From the NCBI GenBank assembly GCA_001919865.1, contig MNIR01000037.1:1-42825 (forward strand): DNA of 42,825 nt. The letters run 5' to 3'. Both the position numbers and the translations under genes were made by a program. Positions 1 through 7,600 of this stretch are shown here, piece by piece (positions within the stretch are counted from its first letter, which is position 1; each line of letters begins with the position of its first letter). A model generated the notes under the pieces. The model was not told the origin of the DNA and did no database searches. It saw nothing but the letters and a program-made list of their open reading frames with translations. This stretch comes from Gemmatimonadetes bacterium 13_1_20CM_4_69_16 (GTDB lineage Bacteria > Gemmatimonadota > Gemmatimonadetes > Gemmatimonadales > GWC2-71-9).

Positions 1-52
1 TGAAGAGTGCCAACCCGCCCGACTTCACGAAGACCCGTCTTGAGATCGCCAT
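1..52 (-). CDS. DUF1501 family secreted protein, N-terminus only
   Basis: The first 17 codons of a minus-strand gene run off the left edge. They read MAISRRVFVKSGGLALF, a twin-arginine (Tat) signal start with the SRRVFVK motif. A strong Shine-Dalgarno AGGAGG sits 7 nt upstream of the ATG, on the minus strand around 60-65. The preceding gene encodes a DUF1800 protein, and DUF1800 is classically paired with a Tat-exported DUF1501 protein, so the family call rests on context plus the Tat start. Nothing beyond residue 17 is visible. The product is probably a periplasmic protein of unknown biochemical role. Confidence 0.75.
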   Translation of the reverse strand, partial: MAISRRVFVKSGGLALF

Positions 53-70
53 CGGTGCTCCTCCTAGCCT

Positions 71-110
71 GTGCCGCCCTGTGCCGCCCGTTGCCGCCTA
101 CTGCCGCTGA
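71..110. repeat. Degenerate 10-nt tandem repeat at the DUF1800/DUF1501 junction
   Basis: Four consecutive 10-nt units (starting at 71, 81, 91 and 101) share the core TGCCGCC or TGCCGCT. The DUF1800 stop codon (98-100) lies inside the array. The position, spanning a gene boundary, matches the heptamer arrays elsewhere in the window, but the period is 10 rather than 7. Confidence 0.75.
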
Positions 111-1771
111 AACTCCGGTCCGCCGATCGCCAGGCCGATCGCCAGCGCTCGAGCCTGCACAGGATCGCTGACGTCTGATATCTGACGTCTAATGACCGCC
201 TTGGTGTTCTCCGACATAGTACCGCCCAGGATCCGCTCGTTCACCGCGGCGACCAGGTCCTCGCCCTCCGGCGTCGCGGGCACGATCGAATCGAGGCTCA
301 CGGTCACACCGGGCAATTTCCCGGCGGCGAGCGCCACCGCCGCGTTCATCCGGTCGAGTAGCGCGCCGCTGTTCACCCACGCCTCTTCCCGCTCGGGATA
401 GCCATCGGGCGCGATGTGGAGATAGAGCGGCTCGCCGAGCCGCGCCACGACCTGAGCCAGACGGGGCGTCGTGTCCGGGTCGGCGGCCACGGCGCGCGTG
501 GCGCTCACGACGAACTCGAGCGGCGTCTTGATCTTGGCGCGCGCGTTCTCCGGGGCCCAGAAGTCGGGCGACCGGAAGATCGCGCGCAGCACGTCGCGGA
601 TGTCGCCGTGCGAGCGCCGCCACGCGGCGACCGCGTCGTCCACGCAGCCGTCCGGGGGGTCGTCGTTCACGAATCGCTGGCACAGCTTACGACTCACGTG
701 GTGCATGGTGGCGGCGTGGTCGGCGAGCAGCTTGAGCAGGCGCACTCCCTCGTCCATTCCATGGCCAGCGGGGAACGTCACGCCCAGCACCACCTTCTCA
801 CCGTAGTCGTGGGCCCAGTCGTGGAACTCGAAGTCGCCGCCCTGTTGCGGTCGCCGCACGCTCCAGCCGGTGAAAATGCGCGCGACCGCGATGACGTCCT
901 GTTGAGTGTAGCCGCCGTCTACGCCGAGGGTGTGCAGCTCGAGCAGCTCACGCGCGTAGTTCTCGTTGATGCCCTTCGGCATGCGCTCGGCGGCCTGCCG
1001 GCGCAGCGAGTCGGCGCGCATCGGATCCCGCCCCGGATCGAACAGCGGCGGGCGGCCGAACATCGGGCGCGGGCCGAACAGCGGCCGGGCACGCAGCCGC
1101 ATGGCTTGCGGCGGCATCGAGCCAGGGGCCACGCTCTCCCAGTTGTCCAGGTAAAACAGCATCGCGGGGCTCTTGGCCGTCGCGATCAGGAGGTCCTCGA
1201 ACTTGCTTAGCGCCCGCGGCCGGATCGTCTGCTCGATGTAGGAGGGCGTCAGAAACCGGTCGGCGCCCTTCGCCAGGAACACGTTGAAGTGGTTGGTCCA
1301 GAAGTCGACCATCACCTCGTACAGCTGTCGCTCGGAGAGGGCGGCGCGCACGACCGCCAGGTCCGCGAACTCGCCGCCGAGGCGACGCTCCCGCTGCGCC
1401 ACCGGGTTCTGGTCCGGTCGCTCCGCGCTGTCCGCGCCGCCGGCGCGCTTGCGCTCGCGACGTTCACGCTCCGCGTCGAGGTACAGCTTGGCCAGATCGC
1501 CACGGTCGTAGTCGAGGATGTCGAAGGCCCGCTCGCGCTCGGCGAGTGCGTGATCATCAATCTTGGAGGGGGAGAGCTGCCGGTCGATCCACTGCATCAC
1601 GCCCGCGGCCGCCACGCGGTCGACCTCTCCCGGGCGGGGACCGTAGGCGAGGCGGTTGAGCGCGTGCAAAGCCGAGTCGCGCGGCGTGAGGATCGGGCTT
1701 TGCGCGGTCGCCCCACGCAGGGGCCACGCGGCCAATACCCCGCACACACACGCCAGGACCCGGGTCTTCAT
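98..1771 (-). CDS. DUF1800 family protein, secreted
   Basis: A 557-residue protein with a signal peptide (MKTRVLACVCGVLAAWPLRGATAQ). The body is typical of DUF1800: RDSALHALNRLAYGPRPGEVDRV near the start, FWTNHFNVF, NENYARELLELHTLGVDGGYTQQDV and RIFTGWSV in the middle, and a C-terminal GGPEFQRQ. The family's function is unknown; its genes usually sit beside DUF1501, as here. I start at the ATG at 1771 because the signal peptide begins there; a GTG at 1789 would add six residues. A TATAAC hexamer lies just upstream of this ATG. Near the C-terminus, codons at 169-189 are made of three 7-nt repeat units (translated ISDVSD), which may be an insertion between conserved parts. Confidence 0.9.
   Translation of the reverse strand: MKTRVLACVCGVLAAWPLRGATAQSPILTPRDSALHALNRLAYGPRPGEVDRVAAAGVMQWIDRQLSPSKIDDHALAERERAFDILDYDRGDLAKLYLDAERERRERKRAGGADSAERPDQNPVAQRERRLGGEFADLAVVRAALSERQLYEVMVDFWTNHFNVFLAKGADRFLTPSYIEQTIRPRALSKFEDLLIATAKSPAMLFYLDNWESVAPGSMPPQAMRLRARPLFGPRPMFGRPPLFDPGRDPMRADSLRRQAAERMPKGINENYARELLELHTLGVDGGYTQQDVIAVARIFTGWSVRRPQQGGDFEFHDWAHDYGEKVVLGVTFPAGHGMDEGVRLLKLLADHAATMHHVSRKLCQRFVNDDPPDGCVDDAVAAWRRSHGDIRDVLRAIFRSPDFWAPENARAKIKTPLEFVVSATRAVAADPDTTPRLAQVVARLGEPLYLHIAPDGYPEREEAWVNSGALLDRMNAAVALAAGKLPGVTVSLDSIVPATPEGEDLVAAVNERILGGTMSENTKAVIRRQISDVSDPVQARALAIGLAIGGPEFQRQ
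169..189. repeat. Heptanucleotide tandem repeat (TGACGTC-type), inside the DUF1800 3' end
   Basis: Three exact-length 7-nt units lie at 169-175, 176-182 and 183-189: TGACGTC, TGATATC, TGACGTC. The same unit family recurs at 16785-16878. Here it is translated in frame as part of the DUF1800 C-terminal region. Confidence 0.7.
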
Positions 1772-1842
1772 ACGGTTATATTGACGCACAGCCTCCGCGA
1801 GACGTTAAGGTACTGACCGCGCCACGCTTCACCCCCCACGGT

Positions 1843-3699
1843 ATGCGCATGCCCCGACGGAGCTTACTGTCGGGCGAGGACGGCAAGCCACCCACCTGGG
1901 ACGAGCGGCTGCAGGCGCTCAAGTACGTCCCACCGCTTCTCAAGTTCGTGTACCAGACCCACCGTGGCTATACCGTCGCCATCCTGGCGCTGCGGGCGGT
2001 GCGCTCGTTGGTGCCGCTCGCCGTGCTGTGGATTGGGAAGTTGATCATCGACGGGGTCATCGGCGCGGTACGGCTGCGAGCGGCCGGGGAAATCGTCGAC
2101 TGGTGGCATCTGGGCGGTCTGGTGGCGCTCGAGCTCGGCATCGCCGTGGCCGGGGAAGGACTCGCTCGGCTGTCCTCGCTGCTCGAGAGCCTGCTGGGGG
2201 ACCTGTTCTCAAACCGCATCAGCGTGCGCTTGATGCAGCACGCTGCGACACTCGACCTCGCGCAATACGAGGATGCGGAGACCTACGACCACTTGGAGCG
2301 CGCCCGGCGCCAGACCGTCGGACGGATCGGGCTGATCGCGCTGCTGCTCGCGACGGGCCAAGACCTCATCACGCTGGCGGCGCTGGGTGGCGTGCTGCTG
2401 GTGCAGCTGCCCTGGCTGCTGCTCCTGCTCGTCGTCGCGGTGCTACCGTCGTTCGTCGGGGAGACGCACTTCGCGGCCCTCGGCTACTCGCTGCTGTTCC
2501 AGTGGACGCCGGAGCGGCGGCTGCTGGACTATCTGCGCTACGTCGGCGCCTCCGACGAGATGGCCAAAGAGGTGAAGCTCTTCGACCTGTCGGACTTTCT
2601 CATCGGCCGCTATGCGAAGCTTTCGGACGAGTTCTACGAGGCGAACAAGCGGCTCGCGGTCAAGCGCAACCTCGTTTCCACGCTGTTCGTGACCATCGGG
2701 ACGCTCGGCTACTACGCCGCCTACGGCGTGATCATCTACCTCACCGTGCTGGGCCGCTTCACGATCGGCGCGCTCACGTTCCTGGCGGGCTCGTTCCGCC
2801 AGAGCCGCGACCTGATCCAACGCGTGCTGCTCTCGCTGTCGCAGGTGTGGGAGCAGAGCCTGTATCTGTCGGACCTGTTCACATTCTTCGACGTGCGTCC
2901 GCGGGTGACGTCCCAGCCGGGGGCACGGCCGGTGCCTGTGCCGATCCGCGACGGCTTCGAGTTTCAGGATGTGGGCTTCCGGTACCCGGGGTCGGATCGG
3001 TGGGCGGTACGGCACCTGTCGTTCACGTTCGATCCGGGTGAGCGCATCGCGCTGGTGGGGGAGAACGGGGCGGGAAAGACCACTCTCGTGAAGCTCCTCG
3101 CCCGGCTGTACGACCCGGACGAGGGCCGCATCCTGCTCGACGGCGTCGATTTGCGCGACTACGACTTGGGCAGCCTGCGCCGGAACATCGGCGTCATCTT
3201 CCAGGACTTCGTCCGCTACGATTTCATCCTCAAGGAGAACATCGGGGTGAGCCAGGTCGAGGCGCTGGACGACGAGGAGCGAGTGCGCGCGGCGGCGCGT
3301 CGCAGCCTCGCCGATTCGGTCGCGTCCCGGCTCGAACAGGGTTACGATCACATGCTGGGGCGCCGCTTCGAGGGCGGGGTGGAGCTGTCGGGGGGCGAGT
3401 GGCAAAAGGTGGCGCTGGGGCGCGCCTACATGCGCGACGCCCAGGTGCTGATCCTCGACGAGCCGACCGCTTCGCTCGACGCCCGCGCTGAGTACGAAGT
3501 GTTCTTGCGGTTCGCCGAGCTGACGAAGGGGCGCATGGCCGTGCTCATCTCGCACCGCTTCTCGACGGTGCGGATGGCGGACCGGATACTCGTGTTGCGA
3601 GGCGGCGAGCTGGTCGATCAGGGGACGCACGAGGAGCTGGTAGCTCGCGGCGGGCTGTATGCCGAGCTGTTCAGCCTCCAGGCGGCGGGGTATCGCTAG
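1843..3699 (+). CDS. ABC exporter, fused membrane and ATPase domains
   Basis: A 618-residue half-transporter. The N-terminal ~350 residues contain hydrophobic spans (for example around 45-70, 160-200 and 275-310) of an ABC transmembrane domain, and the C-terminal ~240 residues are the nucleotide-binding domain. Walker A GENGAGKTT is near residue 406, the signature LSGGEWQKVALGRA near 515, and Walker B VLILDEPTAS near 535, followed by the H-loop SHRFSTV. The Q-loop is VIFQDFVRYDF. The protein should act as a homodimer or with another half-transporter and export a lipid, peptide or drug; the substrate cannot be read from sequence. It is divergent from the DUF1800 gene. ATG 1843 is chosen; a second ATG is two codons downstream. 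Confidence 0.92.
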   Translation: MRMPRRSLLSGEDGKPPTWDERLQALKYVPPLLKFVYQTHRGYTVAILALRAVRSLVPLAVLWIGKLIIDGVIGAVRLRAAGEIVDWWHLGGLVALELGIAVAGEGLARLSSLLESLLGDLFSNRISVRLMQHAATLDLAQYEDAETYDHLERARRQTVGRIGLIALLLATGQDLITLAALGGVLLVQLPWLLLLLVVAVLPSFVGETHFAALGYSLLFQWTPERRLLDYLRYVGASDEMAKEVKLFDLSDFLIGRYAKLSDEFYEANKRLAVKRNLVSTLFVTIGTLGYYAAYGVIIYLTVLGRFTIGALTFLAGSFRQSRDLIQRVLLSLSQVWEQSLYLSDLFTFFDVRPRVTSQPGARPVPVPIRDGFEFQDVGFRYPGSDRWAVRHLSFTFDPGERIALVGENGAGKTTLVKLLARLYDPDEGRILLDGVDLRDYDLGSLRRNIGVIFQDFVRYDFILKENIGVSQVEALDDEERVRAAARRSLADSVASRLEQGYDHMLGRRFEGGVELSGGEWQKVALGRAYMRDAQVLILDEPTASLDARAEYEVFLRFAELTKGRMAVLISHRFSTVRMADRILVLRGGELVDQGTHEELVARGGLYAELFSLQAAGYR

Positions 3700-3883
3700 G
3701 TGCCACCGTGGTTGCAGCGACTCCCGGCCCACGTGGAAGGCGGAGGCGGCGCGTGGAGTAGCACAGCGCCGCCAGCAGGCGCAGGCCTAGGTAAGCGAGC
3801 GGCGAGTAGATGGCCAACTCAACCTCGAAGCCCTGCGACAGCTTCGCTATCGAGACGAAGGTGCGAACGAGAGTTTGCTTCAC
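3671..3883 (-). CDS. Possible small membrane protein (doubtful)
   Basis: A 70-codon minus-strand reading frame with a GTG start at 3881-3883. One stretch (ELAIYSPLAYLGLRLLAALC) could span a membrane, and a TATAAG hexamer lies about 10 nt upstream of the start. It overlaps the end of the ABC exporter gene by 29 nt in the opposite orientation. There is no clear ribosome binding site and I recognise no family. It may be only a chance frame in GC-rich DNA. Confidence 0.22.
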   Translation of the reverse strand: MKQTLVRTFVSIAKLSQGFEVELAIYSPLAYLGLRLLAALCYSTRRLRLPRGPGVAATTVAPSDTPPPGG

Positions 3884-4005
3884 GGCTGCCTCTTATAGGC
3901 AGGTACGGGCTGCGCGGTGCGGGAGTTGAATACCGCTGCAGTCCGCAACGGCCGCAGAGCGATTCGGTCCCAGCGGTGGAGTATTACGAGACGTCAGGAG
4001 GACAC
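3700..4005. other. Gap between ABC exporter and plug-like secreted protein
   Basis: Apart from the doubtful frame on the minus strand, I see a short dyad TGCCT-N5-AGGCA near 3888-3902 and the Shine-Dalgarno AGGAGG at 3996-4001 for the next gene. The promoter of the next gene presumably lies here, but no convincing -35/-10 pair stands out. Confidence 0.5.
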
Positions 4006-4404
4006 ATGCGCACGGTCAGGTTGACACTGGTCACACTTGCGGTCGCGGTGCTCGCCGGCGGCGCGCCGCTCCGCGCACAGCGGCGCGGCAACGTCCTGAG
4101 CACGGAAGAGATCGAACGGGCGAAGTCCAACGTCGGCACCGCGTATGACCTGGTGCAGACGCTGCGGCCCCGTTGGCTCCAGGTGCACGAGCTCACTCGT
4201 CTCCCCGGACGGGCCGACGAGCCGGTCAGGACCACGCCGGTGCACGCCTACGTCAACGATGTCGATATGGGGCAGGTCGACTACCTAAAGACGATTCCGG
4301 CTGAAACGGTTCTAGAGATGCGCTGGCTCAGTGCGAACGAGACGGCGAGCCGCTACGGGCCCACCGATGGTCAGACCGCGGTCGTCGTTCGATTGAAGCG
4401 GTGA
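4006..4404 (+). CDS. Secreted protein with a TonB-plug-like C-terminus, paralogue 1
   Basis: A 132-residue protein with a clear signal peptide (MRTVRLTLVTLAVAVLAGGAPLRAQ). AGGAGG at 3996-4001 fixes the ATG. The mature part has YDLVQTLRPRWL, then VHAYVNDVDMGQVDYLKTIPAETVLEMRWLSANETASRYGPTDGQTAVVVRL. The last segment resembles the end of a TonB-dependent receptor plug (short strand with 'Y-x-D', 'L-x-x-I-P', then 'A-x-x-R-Y-G' and a final beta-strand), but there is no barrel. The convergent neighbour 13 nt away encodes a paralogue with the same layout. The function is unknown; the plug resemblance is my reading and needs a profile search. Confidence 0.8.
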   Translation: MRTVRLTLVTLAVAVLAGGAPLRAQRRGNVLSTEEIERAKSNVGTAYDLVQTLRPRWLQVHELTRLPGRADEPVRTTPVHAYVNDVDMGQVDYLKTIPAETVLEMRWLSANETASRYGPTDGQTAVVVRLKR

Positions 4405-4417
4405 CCCTCGGCGACGC

Positions 4418-4825
4418 TCAGCGCGTGGTAATGACCTGGATCGCGCCGTGCAGGTGCCCGGGGCCGAAGCGGGCCTCCGCTTCGGACGCGCTGTAGTGGC
4501 GCACCACGGTGACGCCGGTGACCTGGATCGTGCGGAGCGATTCAGGGCCGCCGAGGCGACTCTGGTCGAGGTACACGACGACGTCCCCTTCCGCCTCGGG
4601 ACGCAGCGTCGTGGGATTGCGCCGGAACCAGATCGGTCGTAGTGCGCGCAACGCTTCGAACAGCGTGGAAGAGCTGGAAACCTTGGCGAGTTCCTCCATC
4701 GTCACGGCGTCACTGCTGCGCACCGGGGCCGGGGCCCCGGGCCCTCGCGTGCCGCGGCTGGCACTGCCGCACCCCTCCAGGAGGAGGAGCGCGCCCAGCG
4801 CCAGGGTCAGCGATCGAGCGTACAT
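4418..4825 (-). CDS. Lipoprotein with a TonB-plug-like C-terminus, paralogue 2
   Basis: A 135-residue protein. The signal MYARSLTLALGALLLLEGCG ends in a lipobox-like LEGC, so it is probably lipid-anchored. The conserved portion is LFEALRALRPIWF, VVVYLDQSRLGGPESLRTIQVTGVTVVRHYSASEAEARFGPGHLHGAIQVITTR. This aligns segment by segment with the protein encoded at 4006-4404 and is even closer to a plug-domain ending (ARFG..H..G.I.V.TTR). The ATG at 4825 is preceded by AGGAG on the minus strand. A longer in-frame extension upstream looks non-coding and is rejected. Function unknown. Confidence 0.82.
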   Translation of the reverse strand: MYARSLTLALGALLLLEGCGSASRGTRGPGAPAPVRSSDAVTMEELAKVSSSSTLFEALRALRPIWFRRNPTTLRPEAEGDVVVYLDQSRLGGPESLRTIQVTGVTVVRHYSASEAEARFGPGHLHGAIQVITTR

Positions 4826-4898
4826 TGCCGGCTCCTGCAGTGATCGTTCCCCGTCGAAGCTACGCGCCGGGCGCGGAGCGTGCCACCGGCAGGGCGGC

Positions 4899-6014
4899 GT
4901 GAGCGCCGCGGGGTCCCGCCTCCGGGTTCTGTTCGCCGCGACCCTGTTCTCCACCGGCGGTGCGGCTTTCAAGCTGTCCGGGTTCACCGGTTGGCAGGTC
5001 GCGGGGCTGCGCGGTGCAGTGGCGGCGATCGCCGTGTTGGCCATGGTCCCGCAGGCGCGTCGCGCCTGGACGTGGCGTGCGGCGCTGGTGGGCGGCGCCT
5101 ATGCCGTCACGACCATCCTGTTCGTGCAAGCCAACAAACTCACGACGGCCGCGAGCGCGGTGTTCCTGGAGGACGCGAGCCCGCTCTGCATCCTCGTGCT
5201 CGGGCCGTGGCTGCTGCGCGAGCGCGTGCACCGCGCGGACTTGGCGTTTCTCCTCACCGTTGCGGTGGGAGTGGCGCTGTGCTTCGTGGGCGTCGAGCCG
5301 CCGCGCGCCACGGCGACCAACCCGCTGCTTGGGAACGTGCTCGCGGCAGTCAGCGCGGTGACGTTCGCGCTGGTGGTGATCGGCTACCGCTGGCTGACGC
5401 AGCGCCCCGGCGGCTCGGCCGCGTCGGTCGCGGCGGCCGCGGTGTCAGGGAACGTGCTGGCGTTCGCCCTTTCGCTGCCGTGGATGTTTCCGGTCAGCGG
5501 CCATGCCGTCGACTGGTTGATCGTGCTCTACCTCGGAACGGTGCAGCTTGGCCTCGGTTACGTGCTGCTGTCGCAAGCGATGCCCTACGTCCCGGCGCTC
5601 CAGGTGTCGCTCTTGCTGCTGCTCGAGCCGGTGCTCAACCCGATCTGGGCGTGGCTGATCCACGGGGAGACGCCGAGCGCGTGGTCGCTCGCCGGAGGGG
5701 CGCTCATCCTCGGCGCTACGCTGATCCGGATGATGCACGACGCGAGACGGACGACGGGTACGACCGGCAGGGGAGCGGCTGCGCCGCCCCCGGCCGGGTC
5801 GTACCCGTCGTGTGGTCCTGCCGCTACTTGGTGCTGTCCTTCTTCTCTTGCTGGTCCTGGTGCTGATCCTTCCGGTCCTGGCGCAGGTCGCGGCGATCCG
5901 AGCGCGTGTCGCGCACGTCGTGCCGGCGGTCGCGGCGGTCCTGCCGCAGGTCGCGGCGGTCACTCCGGAGATCGCTCCGGTCCTTCCGGGCGTCCTTCAG
6001 GTCGCCCTCCTTGA
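4899..6014 (+). CDS. DMT-superfamily permease (EamA type) with an odd C-terminal tail
   Basis: A 371-codon frame from a GTG start. Residues ~8-285 are a DMT/EamA transporter with about ten hydrophobic segments, from LRVLFAATLFSTGGAAFKLSG to LEPVLNPIWAWLIHGETPSAWSLAGGALILGATLI. Such proteins export or exchange small metabolites; the substrate is unknown. Homologues usually end shortly after the last helix (here near 5750). This frame instead continues for ~85 Gly/Pro/Arg/Ala-rich residues that run antisense through the next gene, crossing a strong hairpin at 5751-5811. The tail is probably not a folded domain. Either a stop was lost or the sequence carries an indel. The start is uncertain: GTG 4899 has only a weak purine-rich leader. 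Confidence 0.85.
   Translation: MSAAGSRLRVLFAATLFSTGGAAFKLSGFTGWQVAGLRGAVAAIAVLAMVPQARRAWTWRAALVGGAYAVTTILFVQANKLTTAASAVFLEDASPLCILVLGPWLLRERVHRADLAFLLTVAVGVALCFVGVEPPRATATNPLLGNVLAAVSAVTFALVVIGYRWLTQRPGGSAASVAAAAVSGNVLAFALSLPWMFPVSGHAVDWLIVLYLGTVQLGLGYVLLSQAMPYVPALQVSLLLLLEPVLNPIWAWLIHGETPSAWSLAGGALILGATLIRMMHDARRTTGTTGRGAAAPPPAGSYPSCGPAATWCCPSSLAGPGADPSGPGAGRGDPSACRARRAGGRGGPAAGRGGHSGDRSGPSGRPSGRPP
5751..5811. terminator. Long perfect hairpin between convergent genes
   Basis: The left arm 5751-5765 and right arm 5797-5811 are perfectly complementary over 15 nt. The 31-nt interior holds a further GCGGC/GCCGC stem. It lies where the DMT gene would be expected to end and 13 nt beyond the stop of the convergent heptad-repeat gene, so a bidirectional transcription end is plausible. 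There is no T-run on either side, so it is not a classical intrinsic terminator. Confidence 0.55.
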
Positions 6015-6243
6015 CGTCCTGCCGGATGTCCTGGCGGTCCTGGCGCAGGTCCTTCCGGTCCTGATGAATGTCTTTCGAGTCGTGCCGGATGTCCCGGCGG
6101 TCGCCGCGCAGCTCGCGGCGGTCGTGGCGGACCTCCTTGCGATCCTTCTTGCCAGCGGAATCCCCCGCATCCTGAGCTGACACGACGGCGGGCAGGCTCA
6201 GGGCAAGCGCCACAGCGGTGAGCAGCGCGAAACGGCCTCGCAT
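5824..6243 (-). CDS. Secreted Asp/Arg heptad-repeat protein
   Basis: A 139-residue protein with a signal peptide (MRGRFALLTAVALALSLPAVVSAQ). The mature part consists of about 13 seven-residue repeats with the pattern D-R-x-D-[LI]-R-x, for example DRRDLRQ, DRRDIRH and DRKDLRQ, ending in a Lys/Asp tail. There is only one hydrophobic position per heptad, so this is not a classical coiled coil. A highly charged, salt-bridged single helix or a disordered polyampholyte fits better. GAGGA lies upstream of the ATG at 6243. Function unknown; a periplasmic chaperone-like, metal-binding or stress role would be speculation. Confidence 0.85.
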   Translation of the reverse strand: MRGRFALLTAVALALSLPAVVSAQDAGDSAGKKDRKEVRHDRRELRGDRRDIRHDSKDIHQDRKDLRQDRQDIRQDVKEGDLKDARKDRSDLRSDRRDLRQDRRDRRHDVRDTRSDRRDLRQDRKDQHQDQQEKKDSTK

Positions 6244-6318
6244 AATTCGTCCTCGGTGAAGGTTCACAGATGAGACCCGACGACCGGGGCGACGTTAACA
6301 GGACACCCCGCGGTCATG

Positions 6319-6343
6319 GTGACGAAGGTCACATCCGCTAGAT
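6319..6343 (+). promoter_or_regulatory. Possible operator and -10 box for the MFS gene
   Basis: A dyad GTGAC-N4-GTCAC (6319-6332) is followed by TAGATT (6338-6343), a plausible -10 hexamer, only 10 nt before the ATG of the MFS gene. Transcription would then start almost at the ATG, with no room for a Shine-Dalgarno. No convincing -35 is seen. The dyad could bind a local repressor. Confidence 0.35.
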
Positions 6344-6353
6344 TGCAGCCCGC

Positions 6354-7541
6354 ATGCCCGCGACCCGCTCCCGCCTCGGCGTGATCTTTCTGACCGTCCT
6401 GATCGATTTGATCGGGTTCGGAATCGTCATGCCGATCCTGCCGGTCTTCGCCCAGCGGTTCGGGGCGCAGGGGATCGGCTACGGTGCCCTCGTGTTCGTC
6501 TTCTCGGCGATGCAGTTCCTCGCGACGGCGTTGCTCGGCCGGGTGTCGGATCGGATCGGGCGCCGGCCGATCCTGCTCACGACGATGCTGTTCAACGCCG
6601 CCGGTTACGTGTTGTTCGCATTTGCCCCTTCCTACGCGGCGCTGTTCGTCGCCCGGGTGATCTCGGGCTTCGCGAGCGGCAACATCTCGGCGGCGCAAGC
6701 GTATGTGGCGGACATCACGTCGCCGGCGGAGCGCGCCCGGGGGATGGGGACGATCGGCGCGGCATTCGGGATCGGGTTCGTCCTCGGTCCGATGATCGGC
6801 GGACTCGCCGACCACTACCTCGGGCACCTCGCGCCGGGTCTGATCGCCGCGGGGCTCTCGCTGGTGAACTTCGTCTCGGCGAGTGCCATCCTGCCCGAGT
6901 CGCTCGCCGCCCAGCACCGCACCGTGCGGCCGGTGTTCGACTTCGGCCACATGGGCGAAGCGCTGGCGCGGCCGGAGCTCCGGCCGCTGATGCTGGTCTG
7001 GCTCATCGCCCCGTTCTCCTTCGCGGGTTACACGGTGGCGCTGCCGCTGCACGCGACCAAGGCGCTGGGGTGGGGAGCGAAGGAGCTGGGCTGGCTGTTC
7101 GTCGTGATCGGCACGATCGCCGCGGCGGTGCAAGGCTTTCTGTTCGGGCGCATCGAGCGACGCACCGGCGCGCGCGCGCTGCTGATCGTCGGGCTGTTCG
7201 GAATGGCGGTCAGCATCGCCGTCGTGCCTTATGCCACCACGAGTCTCCTGATCTACGCCTGGACGGTGCCGCTCGCCTTCGCGAACAGCCTATTCGCGCC
7301 GGCCGCGTCCGGACTGGTCTCCATCTACGCCGATCCCACGGAACAGGGCACGATCCTCGGGGCCGCGCAGGCCTTTGCCGCCCTGGGCCGCTCCTTCGGG
7401 CCGCTCGTCGCGGGCTGGGCGTACGATGGTCTGGGACAGCGGACCACATTCTTCTTGGCTGGCGCGGTGATGCTCCTGGGGGGAGTGGCGGGGCTGCGGC
7501 TGCGCAAGGCCGGAGGGGTCGCGCTGTCGCGGTCGTCCTGA
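6354..7541 (+). CDS. MFS transporter, TetA-like drug/H+ antiporter family
   Basis: A 395-residue, 12-helix major facilitator. Helix 1 is VIFLTVLIDLIGFGIVMPILPVF, typical of the TetA/multidrug (DHA1) group. The loop 2-3 motif A is GRVSDRIGRRPIL, and motif C-like glycines occur in IGAAFGIGFVLGPMIGG. It probably exports a small molecule or drug by proton antiport; sequence alone does not show tetracycline specificity. It is divergent from the heptad-repeat gene. No ribosome binding site precedes the ATG, and a -10-like TAGATT lies 10 nt upstream, consistent with a leaderless message. Confidence 0.9.
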   Translation: MPATRSRLGVIFLTVLIDLIGFGIVMPILPVFAQRFGAQGIGYGALVFVFSAMQFLATALLGRVSDRIGRRPILLTTMLFNAAGYVLFAFAPSYAALFVARVISGFASGNISAAQAYVADITSPAERARGMGTIGAAFGIGFVLGPMIGGLADHYLGHLAPGLIAAGLSLVNFVSASAILPESLAAQHRTVRPVFDFGHMGEALARPELRPLMLVWLIAPFSFAGYTVALPLHATKALGWGAKELGWLFVVIGTIAAAVQGFLFGRIERRTGARALLIVGLFGMAVSIAVVPYATTSLLIYAWTVPLAFANSLFAPAASGLVSIYADPTEQGTILGAAQAFAALGRSFGPLVAGWAYDGLGQRTTFFLAGAVMLLGGVAGLRLRKAGGVALSRSS

Positions 7542-7600
7542 TCGCCTAGCCGTCTGTTTCCGGTGTCGGCATATTTTCTTCCCCCCGGCCCGAGCCGTGC

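Noticed and set aside
5824-6243. Idea that the Asp/Arg heptad gene arose from a 7-nt DNA repeat like the other arrays
   Set aside because: The DNA shows a 21-nt period but no convincing 7-nt sub-period, so duplication at the 21-nt level explains it better.
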